Shown piece by piece: positions 56,001 to 62,994 of a stretch of DNA of 64,000 bases (position 1 is the stretch's first letter; each line of letters starts with the position of its first letter). The notes under the pieces are model-generated. The model was given only the letters and a program-made list of their open reading frames with translations. It did no database searches and was not told the DNA's origin. The DNA comes from Wansuia hejianensis (GTDB lineage Bacteria > Bacillota > Clostridia > Lachnospirales > Lachnospiraceae), in assembly GCF_014337215.1 (NCBI RefSeq), contig NZ_CP060635.1:2927501-2991500 (forward strand). Direction: 5' to 3'. A program made the position numbers and the translations under genes.

Positions 56001-59000
56001 GCCGGTCTGGTTGTAGCCGGGCGTCACCTGAACGTGAATATCCGCCACAGGCTCATAGCCTTCAGGAACAGTTTCCTGAAGCAGATAATCACCTGGCTCC
56101 AGATTGTCGAAGACAACGGAAGCTGCTCCGCCGCTCAGTGCAGTTATACCGGAAGCAATCTGGCCCCCGTCCGCCTGCCATTGACCGTCCTCGAATTTCG
56201 CCCTGTAGAGCGTAAAGGTAACGCCTGCCATCGGCAGCGTGCCCTGGCTTCCCGCATCCATATTAGTAGTCTTTTGGACGATAATCTTTCCGAGGCGGTC
56301 GTTCCTGAAATCGACCGACACGCGCATATTGGCGCTGGAGGCCTCTGTCGTCTTAATTGATTTGACTTCAGCGCTCAGCTTATAGCCAGACGGTACGCCG
56401 ACTTCCTTCAAATAATACCATTTTCCAGGCTCCAGCCCTGAGAAGGTACACTGGCCCTTGCTGGTATTCGTTGTTTTCTTTCCTATATAAGTGTCCGAAC
56501 TTTTGTTCAGGTCCGCTTTTTCTTCAGCGGTCAATGTATCCCCGTCATAAGGCCCATAAAGCTCGAAGGATGCTCCGCCCAGAACTCCCGCTGTCACAGA
56601 ATCCTTTTTAGTGACTTCAATGGAGCGTGACTGGTCATTCTCGGCAGTCACTTCCGTCTGATGGTTCGCTTCCACCTCTACCTTTATTATCTCGTCTGAG
56701 AGTACATAGCCATCCGGAGCGCTAACCTCCTTCAGGTAATAAACCGTCTTGCCAGTCTCTGCCGCAGGGACTGTGGTTGTCGCCCTGCCTTCAGTATCCG
56801 TAACCATAAATACTTCCGCACCGCTGCTGTCCGTCAGGGGAGTCTGGCACGTTTCATCCTGGAATACCTGGAACCTGGCCCCTCTCAGCTTCGCATCCGG
56901 ATTAACCCTGTCCGTCTTAGTAAGAATAATCTGGCCGTATATGGCTTTATTTGTCACTTTAAATATATTGTTGCCGTCTGAAAGCTGAACCTTATGCTTT
57001 GAGGTGTCATTCACCTCATAGCCATCCGGGGCTGTTATTTCTTTATAATAATAGGCGCCGGGAGCCAGATACAGATCTGTAAAACTTCCGTCCGGCTGCC
57101 TGATTCCGCTGACAGAATTTTTCGTCCCGTCCAGATATGTCTCTACTGTGGCTATCGGCGTATCGCTGTCCGGATCGTCATAAATCTCAAAAATTGCGCC
57201 GGCAAGCTGTTCCGTTGTCACTGTCTGGCCGCTGCTGGACTGAATCGTCCCCACCTTATTAATTACCAGCTTTACTTTTTCATCATTTTTAATGATGTAG
57301 GTATTTTCATTTACTGTGTTCGCTGTCACAAGCACAGAGGTCAGTCCATCCCCGATGATCGCGTAGTTCGTGGGCGCCTCAATCTCTTTCAGTATATAAT
57401 ATCCTGCCTCGAGCGCTCTGGAAGTGACCGCTTTTGACCCGCTGACAAGTATATAGTCAGAACCATTCATCTGCACCGGATCGCTTCCCTCTGGAATCTC
57501 CGTCAGCTGGCTGTCATAAGGGCCGTACAGCTCAAACTTCGCTCCTTCCAGATTGACATCTGTCTCCTGGCTGTCTACTTTTAAGAACCGAAACTTACCC
57601 TTGCCTGAAATATTTTCAAAGACAGGGGCCCCGCCAACATTCGAGAGTCCATCCGCATTCGGAAGCCCCACCGGATAGTTGATCTGTCCGCCTTTTACTG
57701 TCACAGTGATCTTCTGGTCATTGACCAGGTAATCACTGTCAGTTACCTTCGTCTCCTGGAGTGTATAGGTTCCCTCCGGAATTCCTTCAAAGAATACTCT
57801 TCCATTTTTATCCGAAACTGCCTCATACACCTTTGAAGTATCCTTCTGATCCGTGAGGACGAAGGCCGTTCCTTTCAGGGATTTGGTTGCACCTTCAGAA
57901 TCCTTGCCGTATTTATAAAATTCTACATTGCCATAGGTATCCGCTGTGTTGGTCACCACAACCTGGTTATTGTGCACTTCTGCCGTCGTCTCATCCGCGC
58001 CGACAGTAACTGTACCATCCTCCGCAAGCGTTATTTTCACCACGTCGTCAGCGTTTTCCAGCCCGTTGCCCTTGACTGTCTCTTTCAGGTAATAGGTGCC
58101 CGGGCTGAGTTGATAAAAGGACACGCTTCCTCCGGAACCTACCTTCTGCTCCGCACCCGCCAGAGAGGTACCTGTATAATTATAGGCAATATTGTTGCAC
58201 TCTTCATCTGTATAAAGAGCAAAGGCTACGGTTCCATAACGGCCTTCGCTGTATTCATATTCTTCTGAGCCAATTTGTACATGCTTCCGGACCGTCAGGT
58301 TCTGGAAGCCGGCCTGATCTGATTTCTCACCCAGGACAATCTCGGCGGTATCACTGTCGGTCTTTTCCGGCTGTCCTAGCAGCGTATATTTGAGATTTGC
58401 CGCGTTCTGCAGCCAGTATTCCTCCGCCGCCGGCACATTAGATGGACTCAGGTACGGCATCTTCGGATACTTCACCGTATATGTATAAGTGGTGTTCACC
58501 GGGGTTCCCGCCCCTATATACGCTCCGTCCTCAGATGCTGTTGCCGTGCGGTTCAATGTGATACTTGTATCTCCGGGAGTATAAGTATAATCCGTCCCCT
58601 GCTGGAGTGTCACCGTGGTTCCGTCACCGCTGCTCATGGATACATCTGTAATCTCTGCCGCCGCGCCGCCCTGGGGATAGCCGATATGCTCTCCATCATC
58701 ATTCATCTGCCCGGAATCCGCCCCGGGAAGCACATCCTGGATCACAATGCCGGACGCCAGCTTCAGGCGTCCCATGCGGTCGGTATCACTGACCTTCCCG
58801 GAACTGTCTGTATTCTGAAGGTTTAGCGTATAGGGAACATAATAATAATCATCGTCAGAGGTCACAGTTCCTACAGATTTGGTGATGTCCCATCCGTCAC
58901 TGGCTCTGACTGTCACCTTCGCTTCCTTGCCGCTGACCAGAGAGCCGGTCACCAGCGTGCCGTCACTGACGCTTCCTGTCAGCGTAGGATTCAGCTGGAT

Positions 59001-59723
59001 CTCGGAACCTTCCTCCCACTCAAAATTAGAAGTCTGGAACTTAATCGTAATCCGGCGGCCAGTTCCTGTGGTCAGAGTCGTCTTAAGACCTATATAAAGT
59101 GTATTCCTCCTCACATAGGCCGACTGGACATCCTCACCGGTTACCGACAATCCGCCGATTCCTGCTTCATCGCCCACTACAGATAAGCGGTTAGCAAATG
59201 TCCCATCCAGAGGGATCTGAATCGTAACCGCGGTATAATTGGCTCCGCCCGTCAGGGGCAGAACCGTATATCCCAGTATATAGTCGAAGGTATCACCTGA
59301 CTGTACATCCGCTGTCCGGTTTCCGCTTGTATTGATGGATGCCTCAAATTCAAAGTTCTTATTCTCCTCCGCCGCTGGCGCCGCGTAGCTTTTCAGGCTG
59401 TTCACAGCTGCCGGCCGGGAAGATTGTGTCTCAGAGGCAGCTTCCTGTGCAGGAGTAACCGCCGGTTCCTGTGTAGCCGCAGGCTCTTGCGTGACCGTGG
59501 GTTCCGGCGAAGTTACAGGGTCTGTCACCGGCCCGTCAGAGGGACTCACCGTTGGCGTCGCCGCACCGTTATCTGTTGTATCCTCCGCTGCCGATGACGA
59601 AGCCGATGTCTCCGTTCCGCTTCCAGCAGCATCTGCCATAACCGACAGCACGCTGGAGTTGGAAGTCAGCAGCATCAGCATTGTCAAAAAAACAGCTATT
59701 GTCCGTTTCATTTTACTCTTCAT
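47007..59723 (-). CDS. Giant SpaA/SdrD_B repeat surface adhesin, about 4,240 aa
   Basis: ATG 59723 (4,238 aa) follows AGGAGG; a GTG/ATG further up lacks an RBS. Signal peptide MKSKMKRTIAVFLTMLMLLT, then a Thr/Pro/Ser linker (VTPAQEAASETQSSRP). Residues about 130-470 form a globular head. About 20 SpaA-type domains follow (about 480-2,770), each with a KxxGxxLxGAxFxLY start and an end such as LKEITAPDGY or VETRAPEDY. A middle region (about 2,780-3,440) has DUF11/isopeptide-like domains. Five SdrD_B domains follow (about 3,440-4,170), with calcium-type motifs such as DRNLDGIQDPEE and DDDHDGIQDEDE. The end is RTGDNTQTIPYVVLAF, a membrane helix and RKKKKGNKSA, an atypical sorting signal. It should form a very long calcium-stiffened stalk. 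It is the last gene of a four-gene operon. Confidence 0.93.
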   Translation of the reverse strand: MKSKMKRTIAVFLTMLMLLTSNSSVLSVMADAAGSGTETSASSSAAEDTTDNGAATPTVSPSDGPVTDPVTSPEPTVTQEPAATQEPAVTPAQEAASETQSSRPAAVNSLKSYAAPAAEENKNFEFEASINTSGNRTADVQSGDTFDYILGYTVLPLTGGANYTAVTIQIPLDGTFANRLSVVGDEAGIGGLSVTGEDVQSAYVRRNTLYIGLKTTLTTGTGRRITIKFQTSNFEWEEGSEIQLNPTLTGSVSDGTLVTGSLVSGKEAKVTVRASDGWDITKSVGTVTSDDDYYYVPYTLNLQNTDSSGKVSDTDRMGRLKLASGIVIQDVLPGADSGQMNDDGEHIGYPQGGAAAEITDVSMSSGDGTTVTLQQGTDYTYTPGDTSITLNRTATASEDGAYIGAGTPVNTTYTYTVKYPKMPYLSPSNVPAAEEYWLQNAANLKYTLLGQPEKTDSDTAEIVLGEKSDQAGFQNLTVRKHVQIGSEEYEYSEGRYGTVAFALYTDEECNNIAYNYTGTSLAGAEQKVGSGGSVSFYQLSPGTYYLKETVKGNGLENADDVVKITLAEDGTVTVGADETTAEVHNNQVVVTNTADTYGNVEFYKYGKDSEGATKSLKGTAFVLTDQKDTSKVYEAVSDKNGRVFFEGIPEGTYTLQETKVTDSDYLVNDQKITVTVKGGQINYPVGLPNADGLSNVGGAPVFENISGKGKFRFLKVDSQETDVNLEGAKFELYGPYDSQLTEIPEGSDPVQMNGSDYILVSGSKAVTSRALEAGYYILKEIEAPTNYAIIGDGLTSVLVTANTVNENTYIIKNDEKVKLVINKVGTIQSSSGQTVTTEQLAGAIFEIYDDPDSDTPIATVETYLDGTKNSVSGIRQPDGSFTDLYLAPGAYYYKEITAPDGYEVNDTSKHKVQLSDGNNIFKVTNKAIYGQIILTKTDRVNPDAKLRGARFQVFQDETCQTPLTDSSGAEVFMVTDTEGRATTTVPAAETGKTVYYLKEVSAPDGYVLSDEIIKVEVEANHQTEVTAENDQSRSIEVTKKDSVTAGVLGGASFELYGPYDGDTLTAEEKADLNKSSDTYIGKKTTNTSKGQCTFSGLEPGKWYYLKEVGVPSGYKLSAEVKSIKTTEASSANMRVSVDFRNDRLGKIIVQKTTNMDAGSQGTLPMAGVTFTLYRAKFEDGQWQADGGQIASGITALSGGAASVVFDNLEPGDYLLQETVPEGYEPVADIHVQVTPGYNQTGYNNDHTTVVNNVTTKGKLELDKVSSTNSNTHITATFAIYRNDGSGQPEGEALGTITTTGKSGQYAATGWLEAGDYVLVETEVNGNYTLDAVPVPFSIEAGKTTSLTGDSALTNAPKGQVRFHKYASFGLTGQEGQTVEYDLTGAVIRLYKKTGENPAADITSENYESPADVINLTSSATGVSRLLDAGDYWIVEASFPEDYHAGTDAVSLTIGGETVWVVGSCEITPGQTAGNDNEIPVKNYTDKGKLRINKRDYNNQNRLLDGAQFEVYKTCDEGTVGAVQAPDGAWVVKVQVTASTDDRGYIMESGTHGTGSALSIDIEAGTYYIKEVDLTKVNQQYGGTWYPYGGEWSGPITVTEGKETGTDFLNYQMTGPGTKVSDTGATLKGAVFAAFEDSTSAGSFISYLKSLNLAVNVDNRMQLAKDLKAEAFLQQHGIAEVSSVSGSNGQFEFESLQPGNTYYIVEAVAPEGYALGYTAYTVVVKDDGSGFTSALQVVDYKLGRLTVKKVTELNGETYTVAGMGFKVYQAVEDAGGSYESSDGTKYTKASETPLASGTTGSDGIYTSVLLEAGFYIVEETEADLPADSPVSMPSDVKDTYRVIEVEAGKTASEAVFNNPAVYGKFIFKKVDQNGKLITGTDVKFKLYRQAADGQSWEQAGDEITAPKTGTGIYESGFLPAGNYKLVETAASGYTIQYGEDHPLAFSIEGGKITGSVAGNDVPSTEAGLDQPLVLTNVKQGSLKLLKVGMFDGGVYDSNLQGVEFTLYTDSSCAEESKVSSRTTNGSGICTWTNLDAGTYYLKETGTKSGTEAGDGKYTLSEAVRTVVIGAGESVALDDADGDSRRFENDTAYGKFQVWKTDANDGSGLGGAVFEIYTDEGCMDRAKDIRGANASVTTEAEGTGTSPLLPAGAYYLKEITAPDGYAVDVEHAVTGPYMVTSNAVTAAGSDITNTKLFSITVNKKVTGTDNVLPGAKIALYDDEDKAKGGAEADAVDVQNTDSSGRVRFTNLRFAQIAQTFYVRELAAPAGYDVNTEIYEITVAYSRDQTEFTFEKDGGVLYNDKLGTVTIHKQGSWQGIDDTAQVSVDLSGVTFSLYKVENCGEVHSADAQAAAEITTDSQGLASSKGLEAGWYELAESKVPEGYAQAPSYWVQITNNTETKTVYAADGSTLEDDIITNHPAKGRFTLYKYDGSETEAAGDLTQLSGAVFKLEKFNGDTWEVYNPDQPTFTMNSHEGDSSYTSGYLEPGQYRITEVTAPVYSYTDSSSTQKVITFSLLEKPMEFSIEAGVTRKLTAYNSPKGTITLTKYGVDGDGTTKAVLSGATYKLYRDENCENEVEGSLGTTDTNGIITWTELDPGDYWIKETADGENAVNSQGYGITDEAKKVTIETGALVTEVKTGVLDKTVSFEDPSNAGKLRILKTNEDGTNKLTGAEFKIYAKDASQADGWNREPLQTLTITNASEGVVSDFLPAEAGGTEYKIVETRAPEDYTLDSDLSVTERVVTVYPFHTPAEAEDDTQNCLVFANKKDDSITGLGGQIHKQIREARADDDETTFTDGPVTAAESLLNSEYHVEFKLDGYADGTNEKPVKDLTVTDNSIGLQYIEKINDGAEAYRDLTAADRDYSINSVTVNASANGDIREKAGAVIYAQYSMDEKTAGIWNEVKTLADISENQTVQFDRPVVGVKVEYTNVLEKFESDGILLNVTFANRGEWSTENDPEVRRVNNTASITWKDTYLDAAGQEQTREYSLNSNQVIADIPSFVNKIPEIQVKTEITDNKQTFYSGDEINFRVTAENMSDDDPEKVLRQAVLSFKLPAQTTLDETQWEKGFLVKKISADGASVVIPSRMYNLTATETTAAERYYGGDSYEESGQYPTTQYAFEFADSDLTRLAPGERIEIEFTGYITYEQKPGFNLVIPAYLSSTAKIPKSAENPKGLSFTPYSQVLYENDVTDGMISNDLSYVNDTDTAFVTNTTAVQLLKEIGVKNSDGTITWLPRGEVAKVHPSEEIYYRLTLYNYSDTFIEKAKLVDIFPCADDTYVLSSGEIRGTDIPFGEGYEDMKLLEASGEEDKGAVTWYSTDYDWSTRSDDERSGILQPMYYKASDWSQGWTAGVSTDASALGMEIDFTNGGVSEGLASAGTYQIVLTMKTPGYTADKISEYYGKYMDNSAAVSVVKQGSSALVTEIPLEDQAEPNKVRATMDLPTGAIGDYVWFDRNLDGIQDPEEAAVEGMTVELWQTRYYEFNGSVRRDIQKVGSTQTDQDGRYLFTGLACQYLANGAEEGSTDPSDYVGSEYYTYQVKFVRGDRYAGYTFTQQYAGDNLEADSDASASGESGDVTLSISSNPDGTLSGETNLTIDAGIVQAYAIGDYVWLDTNCNGVQDDGEAGVPDVPVFLYKVGGADGEVQTDQDYVARTVTDSEGRYWFEGLMEGYYVVEFDISNLKKQNGGGYTYRYDFTSCGDVAAGESGTDSDARINVDEDGRIRRTNVISLTEEDLNSQGIYNRTDPRWDAGLVVYSAIGGFVFDDQDYDDLQSIYIPLEGTLVELYEVVADGSLSEQPMASQTVGADGTYYFDHLAFGTEYKDYSVKFTYPAGYYGVEANADGDNGTSDPAQDSDKDSDVNRFDLKEDGSGADRTYGYINRIRLGQDIVTTTWDAGARMYSTIGDYVWIDENKDGIQDPEETPVPGVIVVLQSRKDSESEWEYAAYTVTDENGRYEFTELESSSRITKEYRVVFNLSENTHITALNSGNNSAVDSDAIGTYMKDITPLVTPEQTHAGGYVTTYIKPGYGETDLTWDAGIIKVYGAIGDYVWYDDDHDGIQDEDEKGVAGVPVVLEMNTSGNSRDESAWVAVGKTTTDADGKYLFEGLEAGYYRVKFQIPEDYVNTRYNRGTGDNGDEIDSDASRRAGDRWYYTSAFYLNEGAVDLTWDAGIYKPTTRTERTTTRTPVNRVTRVRTTRSGGTRTGDNTQTIPYVVLAFAGLGGCIAIVVVRKKKKGNKSA

Positions 59724-59786
59724 GCCTCTTCCTCCTATTTTTACCAATCTGAATGCCCTTCAAAACGACAACTGTATAGATACAGG

Positions 59787-60002
59787 TCACTGCCAGTCTT
59801 CTGGTTTCTCCTCTTCAGGCGCCATCGCCTCCATCGCTGAGTCCATCAGCTTCAGCAGCTCCAGGGCGCTGCGGAAAGGAAGGGTCTTTTTCTGCTCCAC
59901 CCAGGTCACGTTGCCCTGCCAGGTGTGATTCTGCTTACATTTAATATCTACGACAAAGGACTGTCCGCCCATTTTCGCGGCTTTGTTCTTGAAATCTGCC
60001 AT
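59787..60002 (-). CDS. Small WQG-motif protein, 71 aa
   Basis: ATG 60002 follows AAGGTAAGGTG; the frame opens upstream at 60041 without an RBS. The product begins MADFKNKAAKMGGQSFVVDI, then CKQNHTWQGNVTWVEQKKTL and PFRSALELLKLMDSAMEAM. It has no signal peptide and is cytoplasmic. The pattern (beta strand, W-Q-G-x-V, then F-R-S-x-x-E-L-L-x-L) recurs twice in the neighbouring 148-aa protein. It lies 63 bases before the giant adhesin gene. The family is unknown to me; a regulatory or export-helper role is possible. Confidence 0.75.
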   Translation of the reverse strand: MADFKNKAAKMGGQSFVVDIKCKQNHTWQGNVTWVEQKKTLPFRSALELLKLMDSAMEAMAPEEEKPEDWQ

Positions 60003-60136
60003 TCTTATACACCTTACCTTTCTATACTCCAGAGTATACAAAAGAAATCCGGAACCTTATGCAAACTGCTCCACGATTCATAATTTGTCTTCAGTATACT
60101 GCATCTCAGTCACGCAGTGGTCATACAGACGGAGGA

Positions 60137-60583
60137 TTATTTCAATTTTTCCTTTAATATTAAGCCCAGGAGCTGTAAATCACTGGAAAACTTACCGGAT
60201 ACCTCACCCTCACTGTTATATACAAATCCCTGCCAGCTGCTGTGCAGCCTGGTGATGATCTGGATATCCACGGTCTTACACTCTCCCTTCAGCTCCCTGA
60301 TTTCTTCAGATGTGTGATATCTGGGGGGATTCAGGCAAAAGCCGCCGGCAGTTGTGCCGGAGTTCTCCCGAAAGCTCCGGGATCTCCGGGTGGCCTGAGG
60401 CTTCCCGATCTGATCCAGCAGCTGGTCAATCAGGAGCAACAGCCCGGGAGTATCTCCGAAAGAATGAATATCCCGCAGGCCAACCCCTCCTATATAGCCA
60501 GAAACCTCCCCCTTTTCCAGATCCATCTGGTCTATACAGACCCGGAGAAATGTCGGCTGAAATTCCATATTTTTACCATCCAT
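60137..60583 (-). CDS. Two-repeat relative of the WQG-motif protein, 148 aa
   Basis: ATG 60583 after GAGGAGGG, 13 bases below the BTAD regulator. The N-terminal half (FLRVCIDQMDLEKGEVSGYI, then SFGDTPGLLLLIDQLLDQIG) and the C-terminal half (VDIQIITRLHSSWQGFVYNS, then KFSSDLQLLGLILKEKL) each carry the pattern seen once in the 71-aa protein. It looks like an internal duplication. No signal peptide, no membrane helix. Co-transcription with the regulator and the giant adhesin suggests a role in that system. Confidence 0.75.
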   Translation of the reverse strand: MDGKNMEFQPTFLRVCIDQMDLEKGEVSGYIGGVGLRDIHSFGDTPGLLLLIDQLLDQIGKPQATRRSRSFRENSGTTAGGFCLNPPRYHTSEEIRELKGECKTVDIQIITRLHSSWQGFVYNSEGEVSGKFSSDLQLLGLILKEKLK

Positions 60584-60596
60584 GGCTGACCCTCCT

Positions 60597-61784
60597 CTAA
60601 TCCAGGTTCAATTCATCTAAACTATATTGAATTCGCACCTTCGCATGTTTTTTAATAGAATAAAAGTTATAGTTTATCCGGTCCAGCACCATCCGTGCGT
60701 TCTCATACTGACAGCCCGGAAGCATGACCAGAAACTGGCTTGTACTGTATCTCGTTACCACATCTCCCGAACGCAGCGAGTTCAGAAGGACCGCCTGCAT
60801 CTGGTCCATTCCTCCGCTCATGACAGACAGGTATTCCACACTGCCTTTCTCCAGCTTTGCTTCCGTATGGAGCGTGATTATGGAAAGATAGATAGACATC
60901 CCGATCCTGCCCGCACGCCGCACTTCCAGTTCATAAGTCTTCTTAAATACACCGTACTCACAGTAAAAGGCCCCTCTTTTCTCCTTCGCCTCCCGCAATT
61001 CTTCCTGTATCACGTTCAAATCAGCTTCCTGGTCGTGAAGCTGTTTCATCATCTCATCATAAATCTCTTGCAGATCTTCTGAAGGCCTGACCCCCAGATT
61101 GTCATAGAGCAGTTCCACTGTCTCCCGGTAATGCTCCGCCGCCAGGCTCTGTTTATTACCGCCGATATACGCCCTGAGCAGGCAGCAGTGCAGCTCCTCA
61201 TCCAGTGAATCCATCTCAATTGCCTTCCTGCAGATTCTCTCCATCTCTTCAAACTGGTTTTCCGCCTCAAGAAGCGTCGCCAGCTCTTTTACCACAGATA
61301 AAAACAGGCTGTGATAATAGACCGATAGGGACATGATCCAATACTCATCTGAAAATTCCGGCAAAAATCTTCCTTTATAAAGGGCCACCGCCTTTTTTTC
61401 TTTCAGAATCTTCTGCTCCGGATCGGACTCTTCCCTAGCCTCCGTACATAGCTTTTCAAATTCTTCAGCATCCACGCCGACAGGCAGTTCAGGGTTCCAC
61501 TGATAACTGCCTTTGCCCGTAATGACAAAGTTCCTGTCTCCCCAGGTTTTCTTCAGTATATTGCGGAGGCGGTACATCAGATTCTTTAACGCACCCGCAG
61601 GGTTATCGCTCCTGTCATCCGGCCACAATACCTCTGCCAGCTCCTGGACACTGGTGTTTTTCCCACGGTGATAAATCATATAAGAAAGTAATTTTGTTAC
61701 CATATCGGATCGTATCTGATCCTGACTCAGAGGCACGTTTTCTTCTGCCATCTGAAATTGTGCAAAAAACTGAGCATAGATCAT
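60597..61784 (-). CDS. Winged-helix/BTAD regulator with degenerate GGDEF-like tail (copy 2)
   Basis: 395 aa from ATG 61784 after AGGAGG; the frame extends to 61829 without an RBS. It has the same three-part layout as the regulator at 43229: winged helix (VTKLLSYMIYHRGKNTSVQE, GALKNLMYRLRNILKKTWGD), BTAD (LDEELHCCLLRAYIGGNKQS) and a cyclase-like tail with RSGDVVTRYSTSQFLVMLP. The two are strongly alike along their length, so they are recent paralogues, each next to a surface protein gene. It heads the operon with the two WQG-type proteins and the giant adhesin, and is the obvious candidate for controlling it. Confidence 0.87.
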   Translation of the reverse strand: MIYAQFFAQFQMAEENVPLSQDQIRSDMVTKLLSYMIYHRGKNTSVQELAEVLWPDDRSDNPAGALKNLMYRLRNILKKTWGDRNFVITGKGSYQWNPELPVGVDAEEFEKLCTEAREESDPEQKILKEKKAVALYKGRFLPEFSDEYWIMSLSVYYHSLFLSVVKELATLLEAENQFEEMERICRKAIEMDSLDEELHCCLLRAYIGGNKQSLAAEHYRETVELLYDNLGVRPSEDLQEIYDEMMKQLHDQEADLNVIQEELREAKEKRGAFYCEYGVFKKTYELEVRRAGRIGMSIYLSIITLHTEAKLEKGSVEYLSVMSGGMDQMQAVLLNSLRSGDVVTRYSTSQFLVMLPGCQYENARMVLDRINYNFYSIKKHAKVRIQYSLDELNLD

Positions 61785-61895
61785 ATGCTGTTTCCTCCTG
61801 TCTTTTACCCGGACGCCATTAAACATCATTAACTGCTCCCATTTTATAATAATCTAAAAACCATTACAACTCTTTTATGAAAAGCCTCTAAAATC

Positions 61896-61925
61896 TTGTG
61901 CCTCCCCGCCCTGTTGTGGTATGAT
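61896..61925 (+). promoter_or_regulatory. Candidate promoter of the plus-strand operon
   Basis: TTGTGC (61896-61901), 18 bases, TATGAT (61920-61925), about 50 bases before the ATG at 61978. The 193-base divergent gap must also hold the minus-strand promoter of BTAD regulator 2. A loose TTGTAA ... TATAAA pair is present near 61840-61870. Confidence 0.5.
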
Positions 61926-61977
61926 AAAATAGTTCTTAATCTGATATGGAAATATACACGAAGAAAGGAGAACGGTA

Positions 61978-62973
61978 ATGCGCAGGCACCTGAATGGTCT
62001 GTTACTGACCTGTCTGCTTTCGGTTATATTGCTTTTTTGCAGCTGCGGCAACCAGAAGGATACCCCTTTAACCGGCCAGAACAGGCCAGGAAAAACCCCG
62101 GTATCTTCCCCTGCTGTTACTAAGCCCGCAGCTTCTGAGGCCCCCGCCGCCGGCAAATGGGACAATACGCCAAAAGTGCTGATCCCTGCAGCCGGCGGTA
62201 AGGCAGCCTTCCAGGAAGGAGGGCTTGAAATAGATGCTTCCCATACTGAAAATGGTTACATCATGGTGAGGTACAGCGGTCCCTCTGACAAGGTCAAATT
62301 CTTTGTCGTCACCCCTGATGACGTGCGCTACACCTACGACCTTCCGGTTTCTGAAGATTATATGGCACTTCCGCTGACTGGAGGAGACGGTACCTACACA
62401 CTGGATGTGAGAGAACATGTGCAGGATAAGCTCTATTCCAACCTTTTTAAGCAGACAATAGACGTAAAACTGAAGGACGAATTCCAGCCCTTCCTTTACC
62501 CGAACCAGTACACCTGGTTCACTGCCTCCACCAAAGCAGTTATAAAAGCATCTGAACTGGCTGGCGGAGCGTCCGACGGCCTGGATGTCATCACAGCTGT
62601 CTATAATTACGTGATCACGCATGTTACCTATGATGAAGAGAAAGCCCGTACCGTACAGAGCGGCTATCTGCCTGATGTAGATGAGACTCTGGATACCGGT
62701 AAGGGGATCTGCTTTGATTACGCCGCTCTGATGACAGCGATGCTCCGTTCCCAGGGCATCCCCACCAAGCTGGAAATCGGTTATTCGGGAGATATCTACC
62801 ATGCCTGGATCAGCACTTATATCAACGAAACCGGATGGATAGACAACATTATTCAGTTCGACGGGAAAAGCTGGTCTCTGATGGATCCGACCCTGGGCGC
62901 CTCGAATGATGCGTCAGATTTGCGTGATTACATCGGAGACGGAACCAACTATACTGTAAAATACTCCCGCTGA
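61978..62973 (+). CDS. Transglutaminase-like lipoprotein, second copy type
   Basis: 331 aa, ATG 61978 after AAAGGAG. Signal and lipobox LLFCSC, then a Pro/Ala/Ser linker (SSPAVTKPAASEAPAAGK). The catalytic triad is visible: Cys in DTGKGICFDYAALMTAML, His in GDIYHAWISTY, Asp in SWSLMDPTLGA. It sits outside the membrane. It shares the core motif with the 817-aa lipoprotein at 39353 but is far shorter and lacks its front domains. It lies 21 bases before a GspF-type gene. Confidence 0.88.
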   Translation: MRRHLNGLLLTCLLSVILLFCSCGNQKDTPLTGQNRPGKTPVSSPAVTKPAASEAPAAGKWDNTPKVLIPAAGGKAAFQEGGLEIDASHTENGYIMVRYSGPSDKVKFFVVTPDDVRYTYDLPVSEDYMALPLTGGDGTYTLDVREHVQDKLYSNLFKQTIDVKLKDEFQPFLYPNQYTWFTASTKAVIKASELAGGASDGLDVITAVYNYVITHVTYDEEKARTVQSGYLPDVDETLDTGKGICFDYAALMTAMLRSQGIPTKLEIGYSGDIYHAWISTYINETGWIDNIIQFDGKSWSLMDPTLGASNDASDLRDYIGDGTNYTVKYSR

Positions 62974-62994
62974 CAGAGATGGAAAGGAGCCTTT

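Noticed and set aside
47007..59723. Repeat array as CRISPR or DNA tandem repeat
   Set aside because: The periodicity is at protein-domain level (about 100-130 residues) with low DNA identity between units. There are no short identical repeats with spacers.
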